This document shows, one piece after another, positions 1-8,778 of a stretch of 64,000 nt of DNA. The DNA lies in the NCBI RefSeq assembly GCF_017832355.1, contig NZ_JAFIBY010000005.1, positions 310,001 through 374,000 on the forward strand, in the 5' to 3' direction. Under the pieces are notes generated by a model. The model did not search any database, was not told the DNA's origin, and saw nothing but the letters and a program-made list of their open reading frames with translations. This DNA is from Serratia sp. PL17 (GTDB taxonomy: Bacteria > Pseudomonadota > Gammaproteobacteria > Enterobacterales > Enterobacteriaceae). A program made the position numbers and the translations under genes. Position 1 is the stretch's first letter; the number at the start of each line of letters is the position of its first letter.

Positions 1-79
1 CATAGCGGTGGAAGTCACGGCGCCAGGCCTGGAGTTGCGGGTACAAATCGGTCACCAACATCGAAAGCGGATTATTCAT
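1..79 (-). CDS. abgA: AbgA-type M20 amidohydrolase (N-terminal fragment)
   Basis: Only the first 26 codons lie in the window; the gene runs off the left edge on the minus strand. The peptide begins MNNPLSMLVTDLYPQL and continues with AWRRDFHRY, the N-terminal signature of M20-family amidohydrolases such as the p-aminobenzoyl-glutamate hydrolase subunit A (AbgA). That enzyme cleaves p-aminobenzoyl-glutamate from folate breakdown in the cytoplasm. The neighbour read in the opposite direction is an AbgR-like regulator, the arrangement seen in E. coli, which supports the name. Other M20 peptidases share the WRRDFH motif, so the subtype rests mainly on context. Confidence 0.7.
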   Translation of the reverse strand, partial: MNNPLSMLVTDLYPQLQAWRRDFHRY

Positions 80-350
80 TGGGAGATCTCATTAGTTATC
101 GCGCCCAGATAAACGCTGGGCAGCAGTGGTGCTCTGAACTGGAATCAGAGGGTGAAACTATTTAATGAAAATGGCGTATTTAGTGACTAACTACCGTGAA
201 GAGCGCTTATCGCCGCAGAAAATGTGCTTAATTAAGCGAAATAAGAATTTGGTTATTTATTATGTTTTTTTCGAATGTACACAATGGAATCAGGCTAAAT
301 AAGATGCCAATATCTTGCTATTGATAAACAACGGTTATCACCCTTTGCCT

Positions 351-1247
351 ATGCCCGCCTCAATAAAATTGCACCAATTACGTGCGTTTGTCGAAGTCAG
401 CCGACAGGGCAGCATCCGTGCCGCCAGCCGCACCTCACGCCTTTCTCAGCCCGCACTGACCAAGTCGATTCAGGAACTGGAACAGGTGCTGGGAGCCAAG
501 TTGTTCGTCCGCCGTAGTCAGGGTGTGGTGCTGACCGACTGCGGCGATAACTTTTTCCAACATGCCAGTCTGATCCTCGAAGAACTCCGCGTAGCGCAGG
601 AGGATATTCAGCAACGGCTGGGGCTGGCAGGGGGATCGGTGAATATCGGCGTCGGCGGCAGTATTGCGCGAACGGTGATGCCACAGGTGATTACCCAGTT
701 TCATCGTGAATACCCGAAGGTTAAAGTCAGGATTGTTGAAGGGCAGTTGGTGTCGATGATCCCGGAGCTGCGCCAGGGTGAACTGGATTTTACCGTCAAT
801 ACCTATTACCCCAGCAGCCTGGATAACGAATTGCAGTACGAACGGCTGATGGAGAAAGAGTACAAGGTAGTGGTACGGAAGGGCCACCCGATGGAAGGGG
901 CCACGTCGCTCAAGCAATTGCAGCACTGCGACTGGACCATGCCGACGCCAAAAGGCAGCTATTACCGGCTGCTGCATGATTTGTTCGGGGATTTGGGGAT
1001 GGCGCCGTCGATCAGTGTCACCTGCGAGACTTTTATGGCCTGCACCAGCCTGGTGGCGCAAAGTGACTTCGTCAGTATTTTATCGGTAGATGTGATCTCT
1101 GATCCGATATTGGGCAAGCATTTGGTGCCGCTGGCGCTGGAGGAAAGTCTGCCAAAGGCGACGTTTTATCTGATTCAGCGTAAAGACACCACGTTGACGC
1201 CGATGGGTGCACACTTGGCGCGCTTGTTTCGTCTGCACTGTCGGTGA
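351..1247 (+). CDS. abgR: LysR-family regulator, AbgR-like
   Basis: A 298-residue LysR-type regulator: an N-terminal winged helix-turn-helix (about residues 5-65, containing SQPALTKSIQELE) followed by a periplasmic-binding-like effector domain. Blocks such as HASLILEELR, EGQLVSMI, RQGELDF and WTMPTP recall E. coli AbgR, the activator of p-aminobenzoyl-glutamate utilisation. It is divergent from the abgA-like fragment across about 270 bp, as expected for a LysR regulator controlling its neighbour. The ATG at 351 was chosen over an in-frame TTG at 315 because it gives MPASIKLHQLRAF, matching the short N-terminus of the family. The inducer is not visible from sequence. Confidence 0.82.
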   Translation: MPASIKLHQLRAFVEVSRQGSIRAASRTSRLSQPALTKSIQELEQVLGAKLFVRRSQGVVLTDCGDNFFQHASLILEELRVAQEDIQQRLGLAGGSVNIGVGGSIARTVMPQVITQFHREYPKVKVRIVEGQLVSMIPELRQGELDFTVNTYYPSSLDNELQYERLMEKEYKVVVRKGHPMEGATSLKQLQHCDWTMPTPKGSYYRLLHDLFGDLGMAPSISVTCETFMACTSLVAQSDFVSILSVDVISDPILGKHLVPLALEESLPKATFYLIQRKDTTLTPMGAHLARLFRLHCR

Positions 1248-1251
1248 GATT

Positions 1252-1272
1252 AGCGCCCCCGAAGAGGGCGCT
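1252..1272. terminator. hairpin between convergent genes
   Basis: A 7-bp inverted repeat (AGCGCCC / GGGCGCT, 7-nt loop) lies in the 30 bp between the 3' ends of abgR and the TonB-dependent receptor. There is no clear T-tract, so its role as a bidirectional terminator is inferred from position. Confidence 0.5.
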
Positions 1273-1277
1273 GATGC

Positions 1278-3407
1278 TTAGAATGCCACGGAACCCTGCA
1301 CGAAGAAGGTGCGCGGTTCACCGACGTACTTACCAAAGTTGTTGTCGTTGGAGCGGGTGAAGTAGCGCTGATCGAACAGGTTTTTTACCCCGGCACCCAG
1401 CGTCAGGTTCGACAACTGCGGCCCAAAGTTATACTCCCCACGCATATTCCACACCATATACCCGGCGATGTTACCAAACTGGCCGTCGGCGCTTTCCTGG
1501 GTCACGTAATCCGGCCCGGTGCCCGGAGAGTGCTGCTTGGACTGAGCATAGCTGTCCAGATTCCACACCCAGTTACCTGTGGCGTAGCGGGTGCCGACGG
1601 TATACACCTGGCGTGAATAAAACGGCAGGTCTTTACCGGCGAAGTCGCCTTTGTCGGTGCTGGCCTTGGTGTAGGTGTAGCTGGTATAGACGCTGGCGCC
1701 GTCCAGCATGCGGCTGAGTTCGCTGAGATCATAGCTGAGTGCCAGCTCGATCCCCTTGTGCTTGGTCGCCCCCATGTTGGTCCAACCCACATCGTTGCTG
1801 ATGTACTGCAATTGGTTGTCGAAGTCGATGTAGAACAGCGTGGCTTCGGCTTTGACGATGGTGTCGTCATAGCGGGTACCGAACTCATAAGTATGGGCTT
1901 TTTCTGCTGTCAGGCCCGGTGCCGGCTGGTTGCCGTTGCCGCCTTTGGTCAGCTGGAAGTATTGCATGCTGCCGAATGAGGTATTGGCGTTGGCGAACAG
2001 CTTCCAGGCGTCCGACATGTGGTACATGACATTCAGTGACGGCAGCGGTTCGCTGTAGCTCTTCTCGCGGCTGATGTTGTTGAATGAATCATCGACATGG
2101 GTGCGGATGCTTTCATAGCGCAGGCCAGGAGTCAGCGTCCAGTTACCGACGTTAATGGTGTCGTCAATGTACAGTGCGTGGGCCGCCGTGCCGCCGGAGG
2201 TGTGCTGGTAGTAATCCGGGGTTTCCGGCGTGGAGCCGATATTCGCCGGGTTGTACCAGGCGGAGCGCGAGGCTTTCTCGTCCATGGTTTCGTTCAGGTA
2301 GCGGTAGCCGAGGGTGATCTCGTGTGCCATGTCCCAGAAGCGGAAGACCTGCGAATAGCTGGGTTCAATCGCCCAGGTGGAGTAGTGGCGCGGGTAAGAC
2401 ACCATGCGCTTCATACCGGCGTTTTTGCCGGTGCCTTCCGATTCGATACTGCTACCGCGATAGCTGTCGGTGAAGTAAGTCAGTACTTCGAACTGCTTGT
2501 CGTCTTCCTGGTGCTTATATTTGAACGACATGTCCTTGCGACGGCCTTCAAACTGGTCCCACGGGCGGGTCGACTGGAACGGGTTTTGTGCGTACTGCGC
2601 GCTGCTTAGCCCGCCCGGCATTCCTGCTTTGGCATCGTAATAATGGAAATTGGCCAGCAACTCATCACGATCGGTAAACGCATAGCGCGTTTTCAGCATG
2701 ACGTCGTCGATATCCGTGTTGTCATTATTGTCGCGATAGCCCTGGCCGTGCAGGCCGGAATACAGCAGTTCTGCGCCGAAGCCGTTGTCAGCGGTGCCAC
2801 CGAGCGAGGTGCTGGTCAGGGTTTTCAACCCGCCGTGGCTGGCCCCCTGGGTTTGCACGCTGGCTGAGCCACCAAAGGTTTTCGGAATGTCTTTGGTGAC
2901 AAAGTTAATCACGCCACCGACGTTTTGTGGCCCGTAACGCACCGCACCGCCGCCACGCACCACGTCAACCGACTGCAGGCTGCCAATCGACAACGGTGCC
3001 ATCGACAGCTGTGGCTGGCCGTAAGGGGCAACCGCCAAAGGTACGCCGTCCATCAAAATGGTGGAGCGGGGAGAGAGGCGAGACGTCAGGCCGCGCACAC
3101 CGACGTTGAGCGAAATATCGCTACCGCCGGTGCCATTGCTGTCGCGTACCTGTACGCCAGGCACGCCACGCAGCGTATCGGCGATGGTCTGATCGCCTTG
3201 CTCATGCATCTGTTGTTCAGTAACGATGGATCTTGCACCAGGGTGGTTAAGCAATACGGAGCTGGTGTCGGGGTTATCCAGCCAGTTGCCAACAACGGTT
3301 ATGTTGTCAGTGGGCGTTTGGTTTTGAGATTTATTATCAGCAGCAAGGACGGGTAGCGCCATGGCAACGGACGCTGCCAACAGAGAAAGACGAAAAAGGA
3401 TTGACAT
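1278..3407 (-). CDS. TonB-dependent ferric-chelate receptor, FecA-like
   Basis: A 709-residue outer-membrane receptor with a cleavable signal peptide (about residues 1-22, ending VLAAD), a plug domain (DTLRGVPGVQVRD, STILMDGVPLAVAPYGQPQLS, VDVVRGGGAVRYGPQNVGGVINFVT) and a beta barrel ending in a terminal aromatic residue (VAF). The plug and barrel resemble ferric citrate receptor FecA throughout, but the extra N-terminal signalling (STN) domain of FecA is absent, so it should not drive an ECF sigma/anti-sigma relay, and no fecIR genes are adjacent. It lies downstream of an iron-type binding protein on the same strand with its own Fur-box-like site. The substrate (citrate or another iron chelate) is inferred, not shown. 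Confidence 0.85.
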   Translation of the reverse strand: MSILFRLSLLAASVAMALPVLAADNKSQNQTPTDNITVVGNWLDNPDTSSVLLNHPGARSIVTEQQMHEQGDQTIADTLRGVPGVQVRDSNGTGGSDISLNVGVRGLTSRLSPRSTILMDGVPLAVAPYGQPQLSMAPLSIGSLQSVDVVRGGGAVRYGPQNVGGVINFVTKDIPKTFGGSASVQTQGASHGGLKTLTSTSLGGTADNGFGAELLYSGLHGQGYRDNNDNTDIDDVMLKTRYAFTDRDELLANFHYYDAKAGMPGGLSSAQYAQNPFQSTRPWDQFEGRRKDMSFKYKHQEDDKQFEVLTYFTDSYRGSSIESEGTGKNAGMKRMVSYPRHYSTWAIEPSYSQVFRFWDMAHEITLGYRYLNETMDEKASRSAWYNPANIGSTPETPDYYQHTSGGTAAHALYIDDTINVGNWTLTPGLRYESIRTHVDDSFNNISREKSYSEPLPSLNVMYHMSDAWKLFANANTSFGSMQYFQLTKGGNGNQPAPGLTAEKAHTYEFGTRYDDTIVKAEATLFYIDFDNQLQYISNDVGWTNMGATKHKGIELALSYDLSELSRMLDGASVYTSYTYTKASTDKGDFAGKDLPFYSRQVYTVGTRYATGNWVWNLDSYAQSKQHSPGTGPDYVTQESADGQFGNIAGYMVWNMRGEYNFGPQLSNLTLGAGVKNLFDQRYFTRSNDNNFGKYVGEPRTFFVQGSVAF

Positions 3408-3459
3408 AATAATGCCTTAAAAGTTTCAAACCCAGATGTGTTTTTTTAGAAATGACAAT

Positions 3460-3478
3460 CTTAATGATAATTATTGGC
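3460..3478. promoter_or_regulatory. Fur-box-like site before the TonB receptor
   Basis: The 19 bases CTTAATGATAATTATTGGC match the Fur consensus (GATAATGATAATCATTATC) at 14 of 19 positions by eye, about 50-70 bp upstream of the receptor start codon. This implies iron-repressed expression. Inferred from sequence only. Confidence 0.6.
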
Positions 3479-3537
3479 AAGTAAATAACTTTGTTGCGGA
3501 ATAATTCAGCGGGCAATTAAATGACGACAGGAACGTC

Positions 3538-3558
3538 AGGGCCCGGCTGACGGGCCCT
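3538..3558 (-). terminator. hairpin after the binding-protein gene
   Basis: A perfect 8-bp stem (AGGGCCCG / CGGGCCCT) with a 5-nt loop starts just beyond the stop codon of the upstream binding-protein gene. It has no strong T-tract. With the Fur-like site between it and the receptor, it suggests that the two genes are transcribed separately or that the receptor is partly uncoupled. Confidence 0.55.
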
Positions 3559-3567
3559 GTGTGAGGA

Positions 3568-4704
3568 TTATTTCGCGGTGACCCAAAACACACCGCTGTA
3601 ATCCAATGCGGTGAATTTGTGGTGTACCATTTCAATATCCGCTTGCGGATCAATATCTTTAAATAAGTCCGGATGCAGGAATTTGGCGATCGCCTCGACC
3701 GCGATGAAATTCAACGGCGTATCATAGAATTGGTGATAAATCGCCATTACGCGTTTTTCTTTGACGGCCTTCAGCACGTTCAGACCGGTGCGGTTCATCA
3801 ACACAGCCAGCTTTTGCTGAGTGGTGGCGGCATCTGTTGCGTAACCCAAGGGGACTGCCATCGTGCCTTTATGGCCGCGACTCCAGTCAGCACCCGTCAT
3901 CAGATAGAAATCCGGGTTGCTGGCGATCATCTGCTCCACATTGACTTCGCCGCCCATTTCCGCAAACAGCGTGCTGCCGATGTTGTTGCCACCGGCGGTA
4001 TCAATAAACTGGCCAAAACTGCCTTTGCCGAAGGTGTTGCAGCATTGCTCGCCTTTCATGCCGGCACTGCGTTCGATAAACACACTAGGGCGTTGCTCTG
4101 GCTTGAGCGTCGCCACCCGTTGGCGTACCAGATCGAGCCGTTGCTGATAAAGCTGAATAAAGGCATCGGCGTTCTGCTGTTCATCAAATACGTTGCCCAA
4201 CAGCTGCATGCTGGCGACGGTGTTCGTGAGGGGTTGTTGGCGGAAATCGATAATCAGCACCGGGATGCCGATTTTTTCCAGTTGGGTCAACACGCCGCTG
4301 TCTTTCAACTTGCTCAACAGGCCGATGTCGAAAATGATCAGATCTGGCTTACGAACCACCGCGCTTTCAACGCTGAAATCACTGACGTATGGGTTATCGA
4401 ACGTGGGGATCTGCATCACCTGCGGGAATTTCTTCGCGTAGGCCTCCACCAGATCTGGCGCTTTGACCTTCAGTGAATTGTCCCAGGCGATGATGTTTTT
4501 CAACGGCTCCTGCGGGTGCAGGATATTCAACGCCAGCAGTGCACGGGCATCAGCCAGGATCACGCGTTTCGCCGGTTGTGGCAGGGTAACCTGGCGGCCG
4601 GCAACGTCGGTCACGACGATTGGCGCAGCCTGAACGGCACTGGCTAGCAGCAGGGCGCAGGCGGCCAGCCAACGGCTGGTTTTGGCAATAAGAACGGCGA
4701 GCAT
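3568..4704 (-). CDS. Periplasmic iron-chelate binding protein (ABC type)
   Basis: A 378-residue substrate-binding protein with a typical signal peptide (residues 1-26, hydrophobic core WLAACALLLASAVQA). The N-terminal part IVVTDVAGRQVTLPQPAKRVIL is the classic start of class III (FhuD/BtuF/TroA-like) binding proteins, and the lobes are joined by a long helix as usual. It would deliver an iron chelate imported by the neighbouring receptor to an inner-membrane ABC transporter, but no permease or ATPase gene lies beside it, so it must share one encoded elsewhere. A Fur-box-like site is found upstream at 4739-4757. Ligand unknown. Confidence 0.8.
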   Translation of the reverse strand: MLAVLIAKTSRWLAACALLLASAVQAAPIVVTDVAGRQVTLPQPAKRVILADARALLALNILHPQEPLKNIIAWDNSLKVKAPDLVEAYAKKFPQVMQIPTFDNPYVSDFSVESAVVRKPDLIIFDIGLLSKLKDSGVLTQLEKIGIPVLIIDFRQQPLTNTVASMQLLGNVFDEQQNADAFIQLYQQRLDLVRQRVATLKPEQRPSVFIERSAGMKGEQCCNTFGKGSFGQFIDTAGGNNIGSTLFAEMGGEVNVEQMIASNPDFYLMTGADWSRGHKGTMAVPLGYATDAATTQQKLAVLMNRTGLNVLKAVKEKRVMAIYHQFYDTPLNFIAVEAIAKFLHPDLFKDIDPQADIEMVHHKFTALDYSGVFWVTAK

Positions 4705-4738
4705 GGAGATCCTTGAGCATGGGGCGTTGAATAAAGAA

Positions 4739-4757
4739 GCTAATGATAATCCATATC
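4739..4757. promoter_or_regulatory. Fur-box-like site before the binding-protein gene
   Basis: On the minus strand the site reads GATATGGATTATCATTAGC, 15 of 19 matches to the Fur consensus by eye, about 35-53 bp upstream of the start codon at 4704. This is the stronger of the two Fur-like sites in this locus. Confidence 0.62.
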
Positions 4758-4790
4758 CTTTCGCTTTTTGAACACCCCAGTGCGGATATC

Positions 4791-6938
4791 TTATGCTTTA
4801 CCCATGAGTGGGTCGCTGACGCTGTGTTCGCCCGTTTCCAGCCTGCCCGCCAACCGCCGTCGCCAGCCATGGGAACCTTCTAGTGAAAGATCGTACCAGC
4901 CGCCGCTGGTTTTGGCGTCAAAGGCTTGCTGATGGCGGCCACCTGCCGGCAGTTCAATGTGCCAAGGGCCATGTTGCGTATAGGGGCAGCGGGCGATCGT
5001 TACCGTTGTTGTCTGGCTACCGGGGTTCGTGAGCGTGAGCGACAGGCCGTCACCCTGTGGGTTCAGACGCACTTCCGGCTGTGATTGGAGAAGGGTGCCG
5101 CGTAGCTCACGGTGAAAGCCGTTGGGGCCGAGTAGCCACAGATGGTATTCGTCTGTTGTTGACCAGTTATCGCTGACGGCTTTGCCGGCCTCGACGGTAT
5201 AGCGCTGTGGGATCTGATCCAGATTCAGTCGATCGTAAACGTGGAATACCGCGCCTTGCGCCCCGGTATTGTAGAGATTGAGCGTCACCCTGTGCTGCTC
5301 GGGGTAGCTGGTGGCCTCAACGTGCAGTTGATAAGGCAGTGCACGTGATGGACGCGCCAATCGGGATTGGTGTGGCAATTGCTGCTTGTCCGCGGGGGGC
5401 AGAGGTACCTGCGGCAACTGTTCCTGTCGTTGGCGCAGGCTGTCGGCGGCGTGGCGACTGATGGCCGGCAAACGGGGTAAGGTTTCTCCGTTCGGATCGA
5501 CAAAGTTGAACGCGGAGGTGAGATCGCCGCACACCGCCCTTCGCCAGGCACTGATATTCGGTTCATGCACCTGAAAGCGTTTCTCCAAAAATTGCAGTAC
5601 CGAGGTGTGGTCGAACACCTGTGAATTGACCCAACCGCCACGGCTCCAGGGCGATAGCACCAGCATGGGCACGCGTGGCCCGGGGCCATAAATACGGCCG
5701 TCCGGTGGGGGTTGGTCCTGCGAGCCCGGTGGAGCAACGTGTTGAAAGATTTCACTGTCGAACGGCACCGTCGATTTGCCGGCAAAGCTGCCATCTTCGC
5801 GTAGCGATGGCGCGGAAGGTGAAGGCATATGATCGAAGAAACCGTCGTTTTCGTCGTAATTGACCAGCAGTACGGTCTTGCTCCACACCTCGGGGTTGTC
5901 GGTCAGCGCATTGAGAATTTCTTGCGTAAACCAGCCCCCCTGCACCGGACTGGACGGCCCGGGATGCTCCGAATAGGCTGCCGGTGCGATAATCCAACTC
6001 ACCTGCGGCAGTTTGCCCTGCTGAACGTCGGCGCGGAAACCGGCTATCATCGCGCCCAAATCATTGCCGTTGGCGGCGGGCAGGGTATTGCCATTCCCTT
6101 TGTACAGCGGCGCTTCGGCATTGAGTTCATCGCGGTAGGGCACAAAGGCGGTGAAGTCTTTCGGCGGCTGCGCCGGATTACCGACCTTAACGCTGGCGGC
6201 GCGGTATTGGCGAAAACCTGCCAAGGGGTTGTCGGTGAAGTTATCCGGCAAAAATTGATAGACCTTCCAACTGACGCCACTGGCTTCCAACCGCTCAGGA
6301 TAGGTATGCCACTGGTAACCGACCTCTACGGGGCCGGGGCTGTCCCATTCGTTAACCACGACCGCGACGTCGGCCGCAGTCGGGCCGTTGGTCCCGGTCC
6401 AGTGGAACAGGCGGTTGGTATTGGTACCGGCGTGGATCGAACAATGATAGGCGTCGCACAGAGTGAAGGTTTCTGCTAGCGCAAACTGGAAGGGCAATTC
6501 GTGGCGGCGGTAATAACCCATCGAGGTCGGCGTTTTGTACGTGGGCCAGGCGCTCATGCGGCCGCTGTCCCAGGCGGACTGTTCGTCTACCCACGAGTGG
6601 GGTGTACCGCTAACCCGTTGAGCATTTCCGCGTTTGCTGTCCAGGTGATAGGGCAAGACCAGTCGATCTGTCCCTTGTTGTTGCCACACATGGCGATCGT
6701 CGGGCAATGGAATGGTAATACGATCGCTAAAGCCGCGCACCCCAGGCAGCGTGCCGAAGTAATGATCGAAAGAGCGGTTTTCCTGCATCAGGATCACGAC
6801 GTGTTCGACATCGTTAATCGTGCCGGTGCGGTTATTGGCCGGTATTGCCAGGGCTTTACGGATCGAGGCAGGTAACAGTGAAAAAGCCGATCCGATGGCG
6901 GCAGCCCGCAGTACTTCTCTGCGCGAAAAATCAGGCAT
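4791..6938 (-). CDS. Phospholipase C / phosphoesterase with Tat signal
   Basis: A 715-residue member of the bacterial phosphocholine-specific phospholipase C (acid phosphatase AcpA superfamily) group. The N-terminus MPDFSRREVLRAAAIGSAF carries a twin-arginine motif, so the enzyme is likely folded in the cytoplasm and exported by Tat. Conserved pieces include VVILMQENRSFDHYFGTLPGVRGF (metal/nucleophile region), HAGTNTNR and VNYDENDGFFDHMPSP, followed by two C-terminal PLC-C-like beta domains (about residues 500-710). Family members split phosphatidylcholine or sphingomyelin and release phosphocholine. The ATG at 6938 was chosen because it places the RR motif at the N-terminus and is preceded by GGAG; an upstream in-frame ATG would bury the Tat signal. 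Not obviously co-transcribed with the iron genes. Confidence 0.85.
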   Translation of the reverse strand: MPDFSRREVLRAAAIGSAFSLLPASIRKALAIPANNRTGTINDVEHVVILMQENRSFDHYFGTLPGVRGFSDRITIPLPDDRHVWQQQGTDRLVLPYHLDSKRGNAQRVSGTPHSWVDEQSAWDSGRMSAWPTYKTPTSMGYYRRHELPFQFALAETFTLCDAYHCSIHAGTNTNRLFHWTGTNGPTAADVAVVVNEWDSPGPVEVGYQWHTYPERLEASGVSWKVYQFLPDNFTDNPLAGFRQYRAASVKVGNPAQPPKDFTAFVPYRDELNAEAPLYKGNGNTLPAANGNDLGAMIAGFRADVQQGKLPQVSWIIAPAAYSEHPGPSSPVQGGWFTQEILNALTDNPEVWSKTVLLVNYDENDGFFDHMPSPSAPSLREDGSFAGKSTVPFDSEIFQHVAPPGSQDQPPPDGRIYGPGPRVPMLVLSPWSRGGWVNSQVFDHTSVLQFLEKRFQVHEPNISAWRRAVCGDLTSAFNFVDPNGETLPRLPAISRHAADSLRQRQEQLPQVPLPPADKQQLPHQSRLARPSRALPYQLHVEATSYPEQHRVTLNLYNTGAQGAVFHVYDRLNLDQIPQRYTVEAGKAVSDNWSTTDEYHLWLLGPNGFHRELRGTLLQSQPEVRLNPQGDGLSLTLTNPGSQTTTVTIARCPYTQHGPWHIELPAGGRHQQAFDAKTSGGWYDLSLEGSHGWRRRLAGRLETGEHSVSDPLMGKA

Positions 6939-7025
6939 GCGTCGTTTTACTCCCCAAGGTTTGCTTTGAAGATAGTCGTTAACGACGGTAATGGCGAAAA
7001 ATAACAAGGAGATGAAAGGGGGAGA

Positions 7026-7052
7026 AATAATGCCCCGCATCGGGGCATTATT
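7026..7052 (-). terminator. Rho-independent terminator of the queF operon
   Basis: A perfect 12-bp stem (AATAATGCCCCG / CGGGGCATTATT, 3-nt loop) ends about 10 bp beyond the queF stop codon. On the minus strand it runs into an A/T-rich tail, giving a good intrinsic terminator. Confidence 0.8.
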
Positions 7053-7061
7053 GAGGAAGGC

Positions 7062-7904
7062 TTATTGCCTGATCAGGCGACCCAGTGTTGGTTCGGCTTC
7101 AAAATCGCTGCGGAACGGGTTGATGTCCAGACCACCGCGGCGGGTGTAGCGGGCGAAAACGCTGAGTTTTTCCGGCCGGCAGCTTTGTTTGATGTCGTTA
7201 AAAATGCGTTCGACACACTGCTCGTGGAACTCATTGTGCTGGCGGAAAGAGATCAGGTAGCGCAGCAGGCGCTCGCGATCGATTTTCCGGCCTTGATAGT
7301 GGATCACCACGCTGCCCCAGTCCGGTTGGTTGGTGACCAGACAGTTGGATTTCAGCAGGTTGGAGGACAGCGTTTCCGTCACGGTTTCCGCTTGATCGCA
7401 GGTTGCACCGTGCAAATATTCTGGTTTGAAGTCAAAGTCATCCACGGCGATGTCCAGATCGTCAATATTGATGCCCGGCAGGCGATCTATTTGCGATGAA
7501 TAACCGTCCAATCCTGGATAGAGTTTGACGCCGACCTGACCGTTGGCGGCCTGCGACAGATCTTTTTGCATCGCGGCGCTCACCTGTTCAACGCTGTCAA
7601 AGCGCGTCTGGTTAAAGCTGTTGAGATACAGCTTGAATGACTTGGACTCAATCAGATTGGTGGAAGAATGCGGCAGAGTGAACTCGCCAATGCCAACCAC
7701 TGGCTTGCCTTTGGCGTTGAGCCAGGACAGTTCGAAGGCGGTCCATAAATCCACGCCGTGGAACGGCAGGTTTTGTTCATCTACACCGATCAGATCACGG
7801 CCGCGTGCGCGCGGCAGGGCCTCGAGCAATTCGGGAGCATACTGGTCCGGGTAATCGGAGTTAGCGCCAAGATGGGTGATTTTATCTTGTTTTTTGATAT
7901 GCAT
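7062..7904 (-). CDS. queF: NADPH-dependent 7-cyano-7-deazaguanine reductase QueF
   Basis: A 280-residue protein of the long, two-domain (E. coli-type) QueF class. It reduces the nitrile of preQ0 to the amine of preQ1 with NADPH, a late free-base step of queuosine biosynthesis. The tunnelling-fold motif [17 protein letters not shown] (about residues 86-102) is intact, as are catalytic Cys188 in LLKSNCL and Asp195 in TNQPDW. The start at 7904 was chosen for its good ribosome site (AAGGAG) and normal length. It overlaps the upstream transporter gene by 23 bp, indicating translational coupling. Position and divergence raise the possibility that it is a second queF rather than the usual copy (see findings). 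Confidence 0.93.
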   Translation of the reverse strand: MHIKKQDKITHLGANSDYPDQYAPELLEALPRARGRDLIGVDEQNLPFHGVDLWTAFELSWLNAKGKPVVGIGEFTLPHSSTNLIESKSFKLYLNSFNQTRFDSVEQVSAAMQKDLSQAANGQVGVKLYPGLDGYSSQIDRLPGINIDDLDIAVDDFDFKPEYLHGATCDQAETVTETLSSNLLKSNCLVTNQPDWGSVVIHYQGRKIDRERLLRYLISFRQHNEFHEQCVERIFNDIKQSCRPEKLSVFARYTRRGGLDINPFRSDFEAEPTLGRLIRQ

Positions 7905-8778
7905 ATTCGTTGCTCCTTGCAAGATCGGTATTGATATAGCGGTTAAACAGACTACGAGCGGCGTAAATCGGGCCGACGCCCACCAGGGCATAGACCACCT
8001 TGATCAGGAACTGCGACAGGATCATGGTTTTGATGATGTCCCAGCTCAGGACGTTGTAGAACGCCAGTGTACAGAACACCACGCTGTCGATGGCTGAGGC
8101 GACAACGGTACTGGTGATCACGCGCACAAACAGGTAGCGGGAGTTGGTCAACTCTTTGATTTTGCAAAGCAGGTAGGAGTTAACATTCTCGGAAATTAAA
8201 TAAGCCGCAGAGGAGGCAACCAGTACCGCCATAATGCTGTGGACGATACCGTCATAAGTTTTGCTGAACTCCCATTGTGGAATGCTCGGCACCAGGGTGG
8301 TGGCCCAAACGCCCAGCACAAAAATCAGGTTGGCCATAAACGAGATGATGATGGTGCGCCTGGCCAATCGTAGTCCGTAAAACTCGTTTAAAATATCGAC
8401 GAGGATAAAAGTGAGAGGATAAATAAAAATGGCTGGTGGTGTGATCAGGTTTAACGCGGGAATTTGAATCGGCTTTACGCCGCACAGCGTTGAAAAGATA
8501 TAAATCACGCTGAGTGCCACGGTAATGATCAAGTAGGCGTACCAAGAGCGCTCATGGCGATCGCTAAGTTCATAAGCGGTTTGCTGCTGATTGTTGCCAT
8601 AAATCTTGCGGTACAGTGCCTGCAGTTCATGTCGGCTAAGATCTTCCGATATTTCGCTGTCGGCCAGCTCATTGAGCCCCATAGTGATGGTTTTGCCGGT
8701 GGCTAATACCATGACATTGGCCGCGAGGGTGCCATGCCGGGTAAAGCCCAATAGCTTGAACTTTTGATTAGGTTCCAT
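7882..8778 (-). CDS. Queuosine-precursor transporter (YhhQ/QPTR family)
   Basis: A 298-residue inner-membrane protein. After a soluble N-terminal stretch of about 80 residues it has roughly six hydrophobic segments of the VUT/YhhQ family, with signatures such as [19 protein letters not shown] and [12 protein letters not shown]. Characterised family members import preQ0, preQ1 or queuosine-related bases. The 80-residue N-terminal extension (containing a [15 protein letters not shown] stretch) is longer than in YhhQ of E. coli, and its role is unknown. It starts one base after the stop of the XRE regulator and overlaps queF, so import and reduction of preQ0 are probably made as one unit. Confidence 0.85.
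   Translation of the reverse strand: MEPNQKFKLLGFTRHGTLAANVMVLATGKTITMGLNELADSEISEDLSRHELQALYRKIYGNNQQQTAYELSDRHERSWYAYLIITVALSVIYIFSTLCGVKPIQIPALNLITPPAIFIYPLTFILVDILNEFYGLRLARRTIIISFMANLIFVLGVWATTLVPSIPQWEFSKTYDGIVHSIMAVLVASSAAYLISENVNSYLLCKIKELTNSRYLFVRVITSTVVASAIDSVVFCTLAFYNVLSWDIIKTMILSQFLIKVVYALVGVGPIYAARSLFNRYINTDLARSNEYAYQKTR

Noticed and set aside
435..1061. 208-codon open frame on the minus strand
   Set aside because: It lies fully inside abgR in the opposite frame, has no ribosome site and no recognisable motif; abgR is clearly the real gene.
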